From contig CAYWYR010000002.1 in assembly GCA_964462685.1 (NCBI GenBank), positions 134,811 to 198,810 on the forward strand: a stretch of DNA of 64,000 nucleotides, read 5' to 3'. Positions within the stretch are counted from its first letter, which is position 1. Each line of letters opens with the position of its first letter. The notes under the pieces are model-generated. The model saw only the letters and a program-made list of their open reading frames with translations. It searched no databases and was not told the origin of the DNA. The translations under genes and the position numbers were made by a program. The stretch is from CAYWYR01 sp964462685. Lineage in GTDB: Bacteria; Bacteroidota; Ignavibacteria; Kapaibacteriales; UBA2268. Positions 34,376 through 44,105 of the stretch are shown in pieces.

Positions 34376-37300
34376 TTGAAACATACAGAACTAAAGTCTG
34401 TATTTATCAGAAGTAAGACTAAAACAATTGGAATTAAATTGATCACTATTTATATACTGCCGAAGCTGTTACCTTTATTTCTGTTGAGTTCGTCATTCAT
34501 CTGGTTATCAAGTCTGTGTTTTTCGCAAGGCGTACTTTCAGCTAAAGAAGACATAAGAATATATGAACAGAAGAATATGGAAGTATTCAGTAAAACGCTT
34601 GAACAATCTGATGATCGAGATATACATCTGATAAAGAGTACAATTTTAAACCCTGATGTTCTGAGGCGAATGGATGACAATAGCGGAGACGGATGGATAG
34701 TACTTTTAAAGGGAAATAATAATGCGAATGAATCTGTAGGTACTCAATTGCAGAGGCCTGAGCTGGATGAAGTAATAGATAAAAGCAAGATATCATATAT
34801 TTTTGATCCAAGCTTGCTTCACGAGAAAAGTGATTTAGGTAGCGGAAAAAGCACTGAAATGGCAGCCAATCTAAATAAAGCGAAATCAAGGCTTTCAAGT
34901 TATGCTGTAGTACATAATAAGAAAACGCTGAGCGGATTGATTTCGAGCGGTATGGTAGAATATTATGAACCAAACCATACTTATAAAGTTGAAAAATATA
35001 CCGAACAGGATCTCGGGGCTATACCATGGCATTTTTCCCTTCTGAATATAATGAACGCGTGGCGGAAATCAACCGGAGAAGGCGTTAAGGTTGCAGTTAT
35101 AGATACCGGGATAGAGTACGAACACGATGAGTTACGATCAGCAGTTGCGATCAATAGTTCAGAGGATATAAATAATGACGGTATTTTTCAGCCGTGGCCC
35201 AGTGATTCGGTTATTGCCGGGGTATCAGGGGATCTGAATGGTATTGACGATGACGGTAACGGCTATCCTGATGATGTGATAGGTTATGATTTTGTTGATC
35301 TTGACGCATTTGATCTGGGTGATTATTCGGAGCCGGACCCTTTACCTTTTGATGAACATGGACACGGTACTGCAATGTCATCTTTAATAGCTGCAGCACC
35401 AGACGGCAAAAATATTACAGGTGTAGCACCCGATAGTAAGATTATATCGGTGAGATCATTCGATAGCCGAGGTAATGGTGAGTCGGATGATATAGCCAGA
35501 GGTATAATATATGCAGTCGCGACCGGTGTAAAAATCATTAATATGTCATTTGGAGATAATTTTGAATCAATGCTTGTAAGAGATGCGATAGCTTATGCAG
35601 AGGCGAGCGGAGTTTTAATGATTTCTTCGGCAGGTAATTCCGCATCATATTTCAGGGCATTCCCATCAGATTACCCATCAGTTGTATCTGTGGGTGGTGT
35701 GGATAAAAACGGCGGAAGATACGGTAGAAGTAATTTCGGTAGTATGATAGATATCGCGTCGCCTTCGGTAGAATTGCCGGTGGCGGGTTTGGATAACGGT
35801 TATAGGACATCTACAGGTACATCGGCAGGGGCTGCACTGATATCAGGTATTGCGGCTTTAGTTTTATCCTCAAATCCTGATTTATCTGCCGAAGGGCTTG
35901 AGTCTGCTTTGATAAGTTCAGCCGAGGACTTTGGGGAAAACGGATGGGATCAATTTTACGGCGTAGGTATCCCAAACGCCAACAAAGCAATCGAATATAA
36001 CAGAGACGCGATTCTAAGGTTCGAGACACCCCGGTATGGCGAACTTTTCAAAAGTACTGATGATATCAGGATCATCGCTACTATCGCTACGCCATTATTT
36101 TCCGATTGGGAGCTAAGCTATACAGAAGGCTACGGGGTTATATTAAATAATGAAGAGCCTGAATGGACGAGAATCTCAGAAGGGACCGATCAGGGTATCA
36201 ACATACAACTTAATTCTGGCAGAATAGCACCGCTTGACAGCGGGCAAGTCACGATTCGCTTAGTAGTCAACCAGACGAACGGTATCAATTTTGAGAAACG
36301 TTTATATATAGATATCGTGCCAGATAATGCCGATTTGTCTTTGTTGAGAGATACGGTTTATAATACTTATGCAGACGGTCAGCCGAGCTATACTATACAC
36401 CACCGGACTTCTTATCCGACTTACTATAGCACACAATTATTAGAGGATAAAAAAGGTGTTATAACCAGCCCGAGAGGCACAGCCAACAACGGGCTTGATC
36501 ATCTTTTCGATATCACATCCCCTACCGTTTCCGAAGATTTTACGCTGATAGCTGAATATTACGGAGCTGGAGATACGCTCAGAAACATGACGGGGGTAAC
36601 AAGTGCTGCAGAAGGCTTCGATGTAAATGCTTTTGATATCAAACCTTATACTATTCCTTTCAGCTATATCAAGGGGGAAGTGTACCGCCATGATGGGTCA
36701 GATTATATACCGGCGACAGATTACGAGGGGCTTAATTTCGGTGATACGAAAATTTACAGATTCACGGGAACGGAGTTCGAGGAAGTATGGTCTTCAGAAG
36801 AAGGGGGTCTATTCAGAGCTGCGGGAGATATGAATGGAGACGGAGAGCCGGAGCTACTGACGACTATTGATTTCGGTGCAAAGATATATTCTCATTCCGC
36901 AGAGAATAACCCATTTGATAATGAAGTATTCAGCACAGGCGTTACCGAACGAATATGGGGCTTGGATATGGCCGATATAGATGGTGATGGTGATATGGAG
37001 GCAATCCTGTTAGGTAGCGGGGTAGTAGAAGGGACTGGCCTTGAAAACTCTTTTGAGATAGTTGATTACGTTGAAGGCGAGTATCAAGTGTTTTCGGTGC
37101 CCCTTTTGATGGAGGGACAGGATGGTAACACAGGCCCTGCGATTAGCCTACAGAATGAATCCGCTATACTTGATATCGATAGAGACGATTTTATTGAGAT
37201 AGTTTTGGCTCACTTTGACGGTAGGGTAGTTATATATGATCTACCCCGGGATCTCAGAAATGGTATCAACCAGCCAATAGAACCTATTTATCAAAGCGAT

Positions 37301-38914
37301 GACGATATCAACGAATCCGATCATTATTTTACCGTTGGTGATTTTCAAGGTGGTGATGATTTAGAAGTCGCGATTATGGGCTACGGGCAGTCTGGCTTTA
37401 CAGGTGAGGAAACCGCAGGACACGGCGCCTCGAACGTTCGAATCTTATCTTATGACAATACTTTTGAACTCGGCGAGCCATACTTTTTCAGGAGTACAAG
37501 AAACACACTCGGCCTACATTGGGGTATAGGGTCTGCGGATCTATATCCGCGGGAAGGTGATGAGCTTATAGTAAACGCTTTTCCGTATTCTTATATATTC
37601 GGTAAGGATACGTTAAACGGCCTGGAACCATTGTTTTCTTTTTACGGGGCATTATCCCGTACGGCGATAGAGCATGATTTTGATAATAATGGAAGAAATG
37701 AAGTACTTATCAATACTTTCGGGCAGGTATTCAGTTTTGAATATGACCCCTCTAATATATCAGTACCCGTAATTACAGATCTGGTATTGACATCACCTAA
37801 TACAGTATCGCTTCATTGGCTGCCTACCAAAGAGGGCAATTACGCAGTAGGGCTGCAAGAAGTGGGCATAGAGGATATCAGTATTATCGGCGAGCTGAAC
37901 GGCCTTAGTACTATCATAAACGATTTGGATACGAACAAAACATATAATTTCTATCTGGCGGCAATAGGTAGCGAGGGTTACGGACCGCTATCCGAACCCA
38001 TATCAGTTACAACAGGCCCTCGGATTTCGCCTGAAGAAATAACCAAGCTATCGGATTATGTATATCAGATAAAATATACGGGTTATCTGCCAAAGTATCT
38101 TTCTAATCAAGACGTATATGCATCACATGACGGGCAGTATTATTATCCGAGAACTATATACAGCAATCAGGATTCTCTTCTGTTCGTTTACTTCAATGAT
38201 ATTCTTCCGGCGGATACATTGGTATTTACCTCGGAAAATTTTCAAGACAGACGTGGAATGGGTGCCGTGCGTAAGAATTTGAGCTATTTCAACAGCAGTA
38301 ATTTTACAGAAACCGAGCAACTTACCATTACAAGTGCAAGCTTGATAGGCAGGGGAAATCTGCTGGAAATAAGACTATCTCACCCCGTTACCGACCCGGA
38401 TGCTATAGCGGCCGCAACCTATAGCCTGTCACCTTTCGGGGAGATAATAGACGTAGGCTCCAGCATTAGTGATCCATTTACACTGCAAGCGAATATCTCG
38501 TCAGGATTAGCAAGAAGAGGCCGAGGCTTTGAGTATTGTTTGGAAATCGAAGGGTTGGTATCTGATAGCGGGGTGCAGGTAGCAGAAGATATCGGTAACA
38601 AGGCATGTTTTACGATTCCTGTGGAGGATTTTTCAGATGTCTATGCGTATCCGCAACCGTGGGATAGATCAGTTACCAGCCAGCTAATGATATCTAATGT
38701 ATTGAATGATTCCGAAGTAATAATATTCGATATATCGGGTAATATAATTGCTACATTGGTTGAAAGGGACAATAACGGTGGTGTAGAATGGAACGGAATG
38801 ACTGCAAGCGGACAGGCAGCTGAGCCAGGGATATATTTCTATAGGGTAAAGAGCATCAACGACACCGATGGAGAGGATGAATCCACTTTATTGAAGTTCG
38901 CTATCACTAAATAA
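34376..38914 (+). CDS. Large secreted subtilisin-like protease with FG-GAP-like repeats
   Basis: 1512 residues. A hydrophobic signal segment (about 29-50) follows a basic N-terminus that lacks any ATG near the front; the frame begins at a TTG (34376). The S8 triad is visible: Asp243 (VAVIDTGIEY), His330 (DEHGHGTAMS) and Ser483 (GTSAGAALISG), with the oxyanion Asn421. About residues 55-215 may be the propeptide. FG-GAP/VCBS-like repeats follow at about 810-1130 (AAGDMNGDGEPELL, MADIDGDGDMEAIL, LDIDRDDFIEIVL), then an FN3-like domain (about 1135-1225) and a FlgD-like Ig tail (IIFDISGNIIATL...GIYFYRVKS). The tail resembles a T9SS type C-terminal domain, so surface exposure is likely. Divergent from lpxC/fabZ. 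Confidence 0.9.
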   Translation: MKHTELKSVFIRSKTKTIGIKLITIYILPKLLPLFLLSSSFIWLSSLCFSQGVLSAKEDIRIYEQKNMEVFSKTLEQSDDRDIHLIKSTILNPDVLRRMDDNSGDGWIVLLKGNNNANESVGTQLQRPELDEVIDKSKISYIFDPSLLHEKSDLGSGKSTEMAANLNKAKSRLSSYAVVHNKKTLSGLISSGMVEYYEPNHTYKVEKYTEQDLGAIPWHFSLLNIMNAWRKSTGEGVKVAVIDTGIEYEHDELRSAVAINSSEDINNDGIFQPWPSDSVIAGVSGDLNGIDDDGNGYPDDVIGYDFVDLDAFDLGDYSEPDPLPFDEHGHGTAMSSLIAAAPDGKNITGVAPDSKIISVRSFDSRGNGESDDIARGIIYAVATGVKIINMSFGDNFESMLVRDAIAYAEASGVLMISSAGNSASYFRAFPSDYPSVVSVGGVDKNGGRYGRSNFGSMIDIASPSVELPVAGLDNGYRTSTGTSAGAALISGIAALVLSSNPDLSAEGLESALISSAEDFGENGWDQFYGVGIPNANKAIEYNRDAILRFETPRYGELFKSTDDIRIIATIATPLFSDWELSYTEGYGVILNNEEPEWTRISEGTDQGINIQLNSGRIAPLDSGQVTIRLVVNQTNGINFEKRLYIDIVPDNADLSLLRDTVYNTYADGQPSYTIHHRTSYPTYYSTQLLEDKKGVITSPRGTANNGLDHLFDITSPTVSEDFTLIAEYYGAGDTLRNMTGVTSAAEGFDVNAFDIKPYTIPFSYIKGEVYRHDGSDYIPATDYEGLNFGDTKIYRFTGTEFEEVWSSEEGGLFRAAGDMNGDGEPELLTTIDFGAKIYSHSAENNPFDNEVFSTGVTERIWGLDMADIDGDGDMEAILLGSGVVEGTGLENSFEIVDYVEGEYQVFSVPLLMEGQDGNTGPAISLQNESAILDIDRDDFIEIVLAHFDGRVVIYDLPRDLRNGINQPIEPIYQSDDDINESDHYFTVGDFQGGDDLEVAIMGYGQSGFTGEETAGHGASNVRILSYDNTFELGEPYFFRSTRNTLGLHWGIGSADLYPREGDELIVNAFPYSYIFGKDTLNGLEPLFSFYGALSRTAIEHDFDNNGRNEVLINTFGQVFSFEYDPSNISVPVITDLVLTSPNTVSLHWLPTKEGNYAVGLQEVGIEDISIIGELNGLSTIINDLDTNKTYNFYLAAIGSEGYGPLSEPISVTTGPRISPEEITKLSDYVYQIKYTGYLPKYLSNQDVYASHDGQYYYPRTIYSNQDSLLFVYFNDILPADTLVFTSENFQDRRGMGAVRKNLSYFNSSNFTETEQLTITSASLIGRGNLLEIRLSHPVTDPDAIAAATYSLSPFGEIIDVGSSISDPFTLQANISSGLARRGRGFEYCLEIEGLVSDSGVQVAEDIGNKACFTIPVEDFSDVYAYPQPWDRSVTSQLMISNVLNDSEVIIFDISGNIIATLVERDNNGGVEWNGMTASGQAAEPGIYFYRVKSINDTDGEDESTLLKFAITK

Positions 38915-38946
38915 AAAAGAGTGGCCAGTGGCTAAGGTTAAAGTGT

Positions 38947-39642
38947 TCAGATTATATCTGCCTGGCCCTCCTGTGCCAAAAGCAGTTCTGCTATCACCAT
39001 ATCATAAGGGGTAGTGATTTTTATATTTTCCTGCTGGCCGAGCACATAGCTCGGCGAGTATCCGGCGGCTTCCAATATCGAAGAATCGTCAGTCGGGGAA
39101 TCGGTAATCTTATTAAGCGCTCTGAGGTAGATATCCTTTTTGAACATCTGAGGAGTTTGTGCTGCTCGGAGTGGGTTTCTATCAACAGTACTGACTATTA
39201 TACCCGCTTCAGCATCTACTTTTTTTATGGTATCGGTTACTGGCAATAAAGGTATAGAAGTACCTTCCAGCATGAGATTATCAATTAGCCGATCTAAGAG
39301 TTCATTAGTAAAAAGAGGCCTTACGGCATCATGGATTGCAATATAGTCGCAGCCATCGGATAAATGCTCTATAGCATTTTTAATAGAGTGATGCCTTGTT
39401 TCCCCACCATTGCAAATCTCGATACTATCGATATCCCACTGGACTAAAAGCTTTTCGAAATGTTCGTGCCAGTTTGTATGCAGCGATACGATTATACGGC
39501 CTGTTTTCGGATGGGCGAGTATAGATTTGAGTGTCCTTACAATTATCGGGATCCCAGCAAGTTTAATAAATTGCTTAGGTATTTCTGATCCGAACCTGCT
39601 TCCTATTCCGCCTGCGGGAATAATATAGTTGATCTTACTCAT
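38947..39642 (-). CDS. ispD: 2-C-methyl-D-erythritol 4-phosphate cytidylyltransferase
   Basis: Third step of the non-mevalonate isoprenoid route. About 231 residues from the ATG at 39640-39642, which matches the family length. An in-frame GTG at 39703-39705 would add 21 residues, overlap the upstream gene and produce an unusual hydrophobic N-terminus, so the ATG is preferred. Motifs: IIPAGGIGSRFGSEIPKQF (nucleotide-binding loop), HDAVRPLF, and TDDSSILEAAG. It ends the ftsQ-to-ispD gene string. The isoprenoid route also feeds the undecaprenyl carriers used by the transferase at 30137. Confidence 0.95.
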   Translation of the reverse strand: MSKINYIIPAGGIGSRFGSEIPKQFIKLAGIPIIVRTLKSILAHPKTGRIIVSLHTNWHEHFEKLLVQWDIDSIEICNGGETRHHSIKNAIEHLSDGCDYIAIHDAVRPLFTNELLDRLIDNLMLEGTSIPLLPVTDTIKKVDAEAGIIVSTVDRNPLRAAQTPQMFKKDIYLRALNKITDSPTDDSSILEAAGYSPSYVLGQQENIKITTPYDMVIAELLLAQEGQADII

Positions 39643-39697
39643 CACTAAAGTTGCTCCGATTAATATTAGCTTTGCGATTAGCCACCCAAATACATTA

Positions 39698-40990
39698 TCA
39701 ATCACCGTCGGGATCGCCGTATCTATAGCGGTTTCGGAATCCCATCGGCCTTACCAGCCTGAAATCACCAAATCCAGTTCTATCCTGGAATACAAAAGTA
39801 CCAATATTATTATAAACCCATACCTGAGATACCCATTGGGTATTCATGGTAGGAGCGCTGTTTACATCATCAGGCGGCCCAAGAACAGTATAGACTCTAC
39901 CCATATCCGTTAGCCAGCCTGCGGCATAGCTACGGAAATTATTATTAGCAAATTCTATTCTACTATAATATTCCTCAAAAGCCTCGTTTTTTCTGGTGTT
40001 GGGTGTAGGATCCAGATTATCCCAGTAGGCGAGGAAAGCCCTTTTTCGGTCTCTTTCTGTAGCTAAGGATTCGATGCTGTCCATTTCACTTGAACTTGCC
40101 ACCCAGGCCATTCTTTCTATAGCCTCATCAATATCTCTGAGAACGTCATACCCCCCTTCTGGAAAATTCTGTAGCTCTCTTTCTGAGAGTGATATTATAT
40201 CACCACCGATACCTGTTTCATTAAGCCTGACTGTGAATATCAGATTATCGAGCGGAAGAGAATCTAAGTCTTTTATAAATATTTTTTCAAGAGTGATATC
40301 AGGTGAAAAATTGATTATGCCAAGATCATCTTGAATAATGGTATTACCTTCACTGTCTTTAATATCCCACTCAACGAAAGCTTCGGTAATTGAATCGGAG
40401 TAAACTCTGTAGAAGATAAAAAAGCCGTTTTGCAGCTCGTAAATATTATCTGAAAGATGTGGGGTTATTTTTGTTCTACCGTCTATCTCTTCTATTTGGC
40501 TGATAAGAAGTAATCCGCTGGTTGCGGTACTATATTGGTTATAATCGGGGACGGAGACGGTTTTGAAATTGGTAGCAAGTTGCTTACCACCTTCATCCTG
40601 CAGGTTTATCGATACAGTGTATTTACCCGGGGGTACATTATACTTATTAGCTACTGGCTTGAATCCCCCGTTGCCACCTTGGGCATCATAATAAGTCTCA
40701 GCATAAGCAGTAGCGTAAGTTGTGTTTTCATACACTTTACGATCATCTGAATCGAGAATGATAGTAACTATATTGAAGTCTGCCTTGTAATAACTATTGC
40801 TTTCCTTAAATCTCAATATCTCAAAAGGGACGGCTGTAACTACTTCTATCCTGCCGATTGAATCTGGTTCGGCCTCAAGATTCTTATAAACAACCGCATC
40901 CATCGGAATAGTCTGGGTATCCGCAATTAAAACAGATAAGTCTAGAACGCACAAAACGAAAACAATCAATATAGATTTAGTAATATTCAA
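39698..40990 (-). CDS. GWxTD-domain secreted protein
   Basis: 430 residues with a hydrophobic signal segment (about 5-23), then a mostly beta-rich mature part, and at about 355-420 the GWxTD signature AAGWLTDMGRVYTVLGPPDDV with FQDRTGFGDFRLV following. Proteins of this family are secreted or envelope proteins found across the FCB group and related phyla; their biochemical role is not established. The TTG start (40988-40990) overlaps the lnt stop as TTGA, implying coupled translation with lnt. It lies between lnt and ispD, and the association with lipoprotein acylation is suggestive but unproven. Confidence 0.88.
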   Translation of the reverse strand: MNITKSILIVFVLCVLDLSVLIADTQTIPMDAVVYKNLEAEPDSIGRIEVVTAVPFEILRFKESNSYYKADFNIVTIILDSDDRKVYENTTYATAYAETYYDAQGGNGGFKPVANKYNVPPGKYTVSINLQDEGGKQLATNFKTVSVPDYNQYSTATSGLLLISQIEEIDGRTKITPHLSDNIYELQNGFFIFYRVYSDSITEAFVEWDIKDSEGNTIIQDDLGIINFSPDITLEKIFIKDLDSLPLDNLIFTVRLNETGIGGDIISLSERELQNFPEGGYDVLRDIDEAIERMAWVASSSEMDSIESLATERDRKRAFLAYWDNLDPTPNTRKNEAFEEYYSRIEFANNNFRSYAAGWLTDMGRVYTVLGPPDDVNSAPTMNTQWVSQVWVYNNIGTFVFQDRTGFGDFRLVRPMGFRNRYRYGDPDGD

Positions 40991-42639
40991 TTTTTTACTT
41001 TACCATTAATATCAGACTGACCAAAAACAAAAGCTAGGATAATAAATATAGAAGAGACGACTAAAGACATTAGACCTATAAAACCACCGATGATTGTATA
41101 GACAGTATCACCGGGCAACGTAGGCACAGATACTACTTTTGCGGCTGAGACATATTGCTCTACCCTATCTATGTCTTCTCCGTTGGGGCCTATAAGTCCG
41201 CTTACACCAGTATTTGCCACTCTAGCTATAAATTTCCTGTTCTCTATCGCCCTCATTTTAGCGATCTGGTAGTGCTGTTCGGGGCCTATAGTACCATCAT
41301 ACCATGCATCATTAGTTATTATGGTAAAAATATCAGCACCTTGGTTGGTGAACCCTGTTACAAAATCAGGATATATGGATTCTATACAGATTATAGGCGC
41401 TATAGAGATCGAGTCCTGATATATCAGGTTTGTCTGCAGCTTACCCTTTTGCCAACCGCTTATACCTACGCCCCATTTCACTAGGTCTCTCATAAACCAA
41501 AATACTTCGGCGTGCGGGAATCTCTCAGCAAATGGCGTGAGCTTCATTTTATGATAGATTTTCGGATTCTCTATCTCCTCGATTTTATCATTTCTATCTA
41601 TCAGTACTGCAGCGTTGTAGGTATCATAATAAAGATCAGGATCAGTTGGATGGACTTTTGCGATAGCCGGCACTTCATCACCATCCTTATAGTAATAGAT
41701 ATCGGCAAAACCGGTAAGTAAAGAGTAATCATGCTTATCCATGTGTCGCCTCAATGGATCGAATCTGTGTTCCACATTAAGCCGGTAACTGTAATTAGTG
41801 ATAACTGATTCACTCCATATAGCTAGATCAAGATTATATCCCGACTCAACAAGGCTATCGATAAGGTTTTGATGTATTGAGACTTGCTTTTGGGGGGTCA
41901 ATCCCTCCCACTTTAACCATGGATTGATATTTGGCTGCACCAGAGCGATATCAAGTTCGGTGGTTTTGCCTTTAATATTATCATAGGAGTAGGTGTCGTA
42001 TCTATTTAGCCCGTATATAAGGGGCAGGATAACCACTGCCGCCAGTGGAGCTAGATATTTAAGCCTTCTCCTGCCAAGTAGCTCACCCGATCTGAAAGAT
42101 ACGAGGTATTTATACATGAATACATTGGCATATCCCAATACCAGCCCGACAAGCCAAATGCCGCCTATATCCGCCATCTGCACCCAAGATGAGTTTAATA
42201 TTTGAGTATAGCCTACAGAAAGCCAAGGGTAAGAAAAATCGGTTAGGCTATGCAGCCATTCAAATCCTATCCATACTATCGGGAAAAGCCAAATAATCTG
42301 TTCTGGATTTTTGGCTAGAAGCCTTTTGCGAATAACCTGCAGGAAGATCAACGGGAGCATTAGAAAGAAAGGGTGGCCTATAGCGAGTGCTACACCGCTG
42401 GCTACCAGCCAAGGATCTTTACCTTCCTGTATCGCGGCTATCCACCAGTTTGTACCTACCTGATATATAAACATTGACAAGTAGTAGGCCCAAAACATTT
42501 TCTTTTGATTTGCCACGAGGATGAACATCAGTGGCAGAAACATAATGAATCCTAAGAAATAGAATTCATTCGGCGGGAAAGCCAATACCATCATTATACC
42601 TGATAGCACGGACAACAAATATTTATTTCGTGTTTTCAA
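40987..42639 (-). CDS. lnt: Apolipoprotein N-acyltransferase
   Basis: Adds the third acyl chain to the N-terminal cysteine of lipoproteins, in the inner membrane. N-terminal helices (LAFPPNEFYFLGFIMFLPLM), then helices to about residue 220, then a nitrilase-like periplasmic domain with the catalytic glutamate segment KLTPFAERFP, the catalytic cysteine in PIICIESIYPDFV, and IENRKFIARVANTGVSGLIGPNG. The exact start is uncertain: the frame is open from a TTG at 42685-42687, but that lies inside the terminator hairpin of ftsZ. A TTG at 42637-42639 gives an N-terminus starting SLKTRNKYLLSVLSG-like, close to other Lnt proteins; I use it. About 550 residues, normal for the family. Confidence 0.93.
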   Translation of the reverse strand: MKTRNKYLLSVLSGIMMVLAFPPNEFYFLGFIMFLPLMFILVANQKKMFWAYYLSMFIYQVGTNWWIAAIQEGKDPWLVASGVALAIGHPFFLMLPLIFLQVIRKRLLAKNPEQIIWLFPIVWIGFEWLHSLTDFSYPWLSVGYTQILNSSWVQMADIGGIWLVGLVLGYANVFMYKYLVSFRSGELLGRRRLKYLAPLAAVVILPLIYGLNRYDTYSYDNIKGKTTELDIALVQPNINPWLKWEGLTPQKQVSIHQNLIDSLVESGYNLDLAIWSESVITNYSYRLNVEHRFDPLRRHMDKHDYSLLTGFADIYYYKDGDEVPAIAKVHPTDPDLYYDTYNAAVLIDRNDKIEEIENPKIYHKMKLTPFAERFPHAEVFWFMRDLVKWGVGISGWQKGKLQTNLIYQDSISIAPIICIESIYPDFVTGFTNQGADIFTIITNDAWYDGTIGPEQHYQIAKMRAIENRKFIARVANTGVSGLIGPNGEDIDRVEQYVSAAKVVSVPTLPGDTVYTIIGGFIGLMSLVVSSIFIILAFVFGQSDINGKVKN

Positions 42640-42670
42640 TGAATCCAAGATAATACAACAAAGAGAGCAT

Positions 42671-42707
42671 AAAAAAGCCCTTGACAACTAATACAGTTAT
42701 CAAGGGC
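42671..42707 (-). terminator. Terminator after ftsZ, overlapping the lnt leader
   Basis: GCCCTTGA (42677-42684) and TCAAGGGC (42700-42707) form the outer stem, and AACT/AGTT extends it inward past one A-C mismatch. Six Us follow on the minus strand (42676-42671). It is 26 nt after the ftsZ stop and about 32 nt before the likely lnt start. Confidence 0.85.
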
Positions 42708-42733
42708 AAAAGTTATTAAAGATTATAGTGTTT

Positions 42734-44053
42734 TCAGTCCAGCATTCTTCTGATAAATGTAGGCCTATCAAAATTGGATGAAGCTTTGAAGGCAACTTTA
42801 CCACCTTCAGTATTCAGATCTTTAGTGTTGTGATAGCCAGAAGTAGGTTTCGGCAGTGGTTTCTTTGTTTCTGTAGAGGTTCTTGCGAGAGCCTTGATAC
42901 GATCTTGATGTAGGTTACCGAGCTCGCTTTTACTTTCCCTCTGTCTATGGATAGCGGGTACGCTCATTTCCTTTAAAGTATTCTGGCCGCTAGGCTTGGA
43001 GAATGGTCTTTTTATATCGAGACCCATACCTAGGGTGCTTATAGGCTTCTTTTCGATCTTAGGGGCAATCTCTTCTTCTTCTTGGATTTCATCTTTGTTG
43101 AAACCAGTAGCAACAATGGTTACCATTACTTCATCACTCATGGCGTCATCGTAAACAATACCTTGAATGATATTTGCGTTGGGTCCTGCTTTTTCCTCCA
43201 CTAATTCCGCAGCTTCCGATATTTCCATCATAGACATATCCGGGCCGCCGGTGATGTTAAGCAACACACCTTTAGAGCCTTCGATCGAGATACCGTCCAG
43301 CAATGGGGAGTTAAGCGCCATAACGGTAGCATCTATCGCACGGTTATCGCCACTTGCGGTGCCGATCCCCATAATCGCATCACCCATGTCTTTCATAACG
43401 GTTTTGACATCGGCAAAGTCGACATTTATGTACCCAGATTTATTGATAATCTCTGAGATACCTTTTGTAGCGTTGTAAAGAACTTCATCAACTTTAGCAA
43501 AAGCCTCGGAGAATGATGTTTTTTTATCTATGATCTCAAGCAAACGCGCGTTAGGGATAACGATTAACGCATCTACGTTCTGCTTAAGCTTGGTAACCCA
43601 TTCCTCGGCTACCTTGTTTCTTTTCTTGCCTTCAAAAGGGAATGGCTTGGTAACGATACCAACAACAAGGGCACCACTGTCTTTGGCTATCTTGGCGATA
43701 TGCGGGGCTCCGCCAGTACCAGTTCCGCCACCCATACCCGCGGTAACGAAAACCATATCCGCACCGCTGAGGCTTTTTTGAACTTCCTGAAGGTTTTCCT
43801 CAACTGATGCCTGGCCTACGTTAGGGTCGGCGCCTGCACCGAGGCCAGAGGTAGTATCTTTACCCAACTGTATTTTAACAGGAGAGCTATTGTTTTCAAG
43901 AGCTTGGCTATCGGTATTGGCGACTATGAAGTCCACACCGTTCAAACCGCGGTTGATCATATTGTTGACGGCATTCCCACCACCGCCGCCTACACCGATG
44001 ACTTTTATCACCGCACCGGATTTTCTATTTTCAGAAGCCAAAGAAATTGGCAT
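42734..44053 (-). CDS. ftsZ: Cell division protein FtsZ
   Basis: Tubulin-like GTPase that forms the division ring. 439 residues from the ATG at 44051-44053, with a run of seven Gs four nt upstream. A longer in-frame start at 44095 would add 14 residues and is less likely. GTPase signatures: VIGVGGGGGNAVNNM, GMGGGTGTGGAP (tubulin loop) and the T7-like SFSEAFAKVDEV region. The C-terminal peptide DRPTFIRRML is intact, so FtsA binding is expected. A variable linker (about 320-425) precedes it. FtsA, its membrane anchor, is encoded 52 nt upstream. Confidence 0.98.
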   Translation of the reverse strand: MPISLASENRKSGAVIKVIGVGGGGGNAVNNMINRGLNGVDFIVANTDSQALENNSSPVKIQLGKDTTSGLGAGADPNVGQASVEENLQEVQKSLSGADMVFVTAGMGGGTGTGGAPHIAKIAKDSGALVVGIVTKPFPFEGKKRNKVAEEWVTKLKQNVDALIVIPNARLLEIIDKKTSFSEAFAKVDEVLYNATKGISEIINKSGYINVDFADVKTVMKDMGDAIMGIGTASGDNRAIDATVMALNSPLLDGISIEGSKGVLLNITGGPDMSMMEISEAAELVEEKAGPNANIIQGIVYDDAMSDEVMVTIVATGFNKDEIQEEEEIAPKIEKKPISTLGMGLDIKRPFSKPSGQNTLKEMSVPAIHRQRESKSELGNLHQDRIKALARTSTETKKPLPKPTSGYHNTKDLNTEGGKVAFKASSNFDRPTFIRRMLD

Positions 44054-44057
44054 GTTA

Positions 44058-44065
44058 CCCCCCCT
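44058..44065 (-). promoter_or_regulatory. Poly-G ribosome-binding site of ftsZ
   Basis: AGGGGGGG on the minus strand (44065-44058) lies 4 nt before the ATG at 44053. It replaces the usual GGAGG and supports that start. Confidence 0.65.
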
Positions 44066-44105
44066 GTTATGAATACTAAGATAATTTTTAATCATTAATA
44101 AGAAC

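Noticed and set aside
39643..39705. N-terminal extension of ispD from a GTG at 39703
   Set aside because: Adds 21 residues not found in IspD proteins and overlaps the GWxTD gene; the ATG at 39642 fits family length.
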